This document shows, piece by piece, positions 35,036-35,289 of a DNA stretch of 35,289 nucleotides. The stretch lies in NCBI GenBank assembly GCA_947474455.1, contig CANJIL010000031.1, positions 1 through 35,289 on the forward strand, written 5' to 3'. The position numbers and the translations under genes are program-made. The notes beneath the pieces were generated by a model. That model saw nothing but the letters and a program-made list of their open reading frames with translations. It had not been told where the DNA came from and searched no databases. This DNA comes from Hyphomonadaceae bacterium (lineage in GTDB: Bacteria > Pseudomonadota > Alphaproteobacteria > Caulobacterales > Hyphomonadaceae). Within the stretch, counting starts at the first letter, position 1, and every line of letters begins with the position of its first letter.

Positions 35036-35289
35036 GTGAAGCGAATTCTCGTTCTGGCCAGCCTGGCAATTGCCTTCACCGGCGCCGCCTTCGCGCAGGA
35101 AACTCCCGCGCCACAGCCGGAAACCCCGCCCCCCGCGCCGCAATGGACCGGCCCCGAGGTCACCCTGCAGACCACGATGGGCGACATCGTCATCACGCTC
35201 GACACGGTGGGTGCGCCGAAGACGGCGGCGCAGTTTCTCGGTCTGGTGAAGGCAAGGCATTATGACGGGGCGGTGTTCTTTCGCATCGA
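35036..35289 (+). CDS. Secreted cyclophilin-type peptidyl-prolyl isomerase, N-terminal part (partial)
   Basis: The gene runs off the right edge. GTG 35036 follows AGAGGTGA by about seven bases and opens a signal peptide (first 20 residues, ending GAAFA). A Pro-rich linker (QETPAPQPETPPPAPQ) is next, then the start of the cyclophilin domain: TLQTTMGDIVITLDT and APKTAAQFLGLVKARHYDGA followed by VFFRI, which includes the residues leading to the active-site FHR-type motif (here FFRI). Exported cyclophilins speed proline isomerisation during folding in the periplasm. Too little is present to judge activity. Confidence 0.85.
   Translation, partial: MKRILVLASLAIAFTGAAFAQETPAPQPETPPPAPQWTGPEVTLQTTMGDIVITLDTVGAPKTAAQFLGLVKARHYDGAVFFRI

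Overview
The window is a GC-rich (roughly two-thirds G+C by eye), densely packed stretch of an alphaproteobacterial chromosome. The best guess is the Caulobacterales/Hyphomonadaceae neighbourhood. The grounds are gene order and families: mutM with divergent ubiE-ubiB, a small exported protein, enoyl-CoA hydratase, rpsT, dnaA, dnaN, recF and gyrB in series, the hrcA-grpE and rph-rdgB-hemW blocks, and a DUF1217 protein, a family largely confined to Alphaproteobacteria. The dnaA-dnaN-recF-gyrB run suggests an origin-proximal region, but I could not identify an origin in the sequence.

Layout. 1-5175: the C-terminal end of an AlkB-type DNA repair dioxygenase, a small hypothetical protein, a DUF1217 protein, a secreted polysaccharide deacetylase, and a convergent two-gene unit (MBOAT O-acyltransferase plus SGNH-like partner) that probably acylates an exported glycan. 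5176-6112: a long stretch with no convincing gene, holding one inverted-repeat element. 6113-7989: a TetR/WHG regulator and a GH130-type glycosidase/phosphorylase. 7997-15195: grpE and hrcA on the minus strand, then a small exported protein, rph, a Nudix hydrolase, an XRE regulator with a shortened DUF2975 membrane partner, rdgB, a wrecked two-component gene, and hemW. 15205-20037: the envelope cluster lpoA-like / rsmI / yraN (broken) / BON lipoprotein, which resembles the enterobacterial rsmI-lpoA-yraN-dolP cluster. It is interrupted by about 1.4 kb containing a decayed DUF433-DUF5615 toxin-antitoxin operon. 20119-24267: gshB, ubiB and ubiE (minus), mutM. 24416-25558: a lower-GC flavin reductase/HxlR regulator pair that looks inserted. 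25633-34614: exported protein, enoyl-CoA hydratase, rpsT, dnaA, dnaN, recF, gyrB. 34624-end: a small membrane protein and the start of a secreted cyclophilin-type isomerase.

Most of the window is housekeeping: replication initiation and elongation, nucleotide-pool cleaning (rdgB, Nudix), DNA repair (alkB, mutM, recF), ubiquinone synthesis, heat-shock control, glutathione synthesis and envelope maintenance. The most informative unusual points are three pseudogene loci that conventional gene calling would miss or mis-annotate (two-component remnant, yraN, DUF433/DUF5615), a DnaA whose expected arginine-finger position holds glutamate, a DUF2975 protein with an apparent internal deletion next to repeated putative operator words, and a putative glycan acylation/deacetylation locus. 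I see no CRISPR array, insertion sequence, prophage, tRNA or rRNA. I do not see a clearly new multi-gene system.
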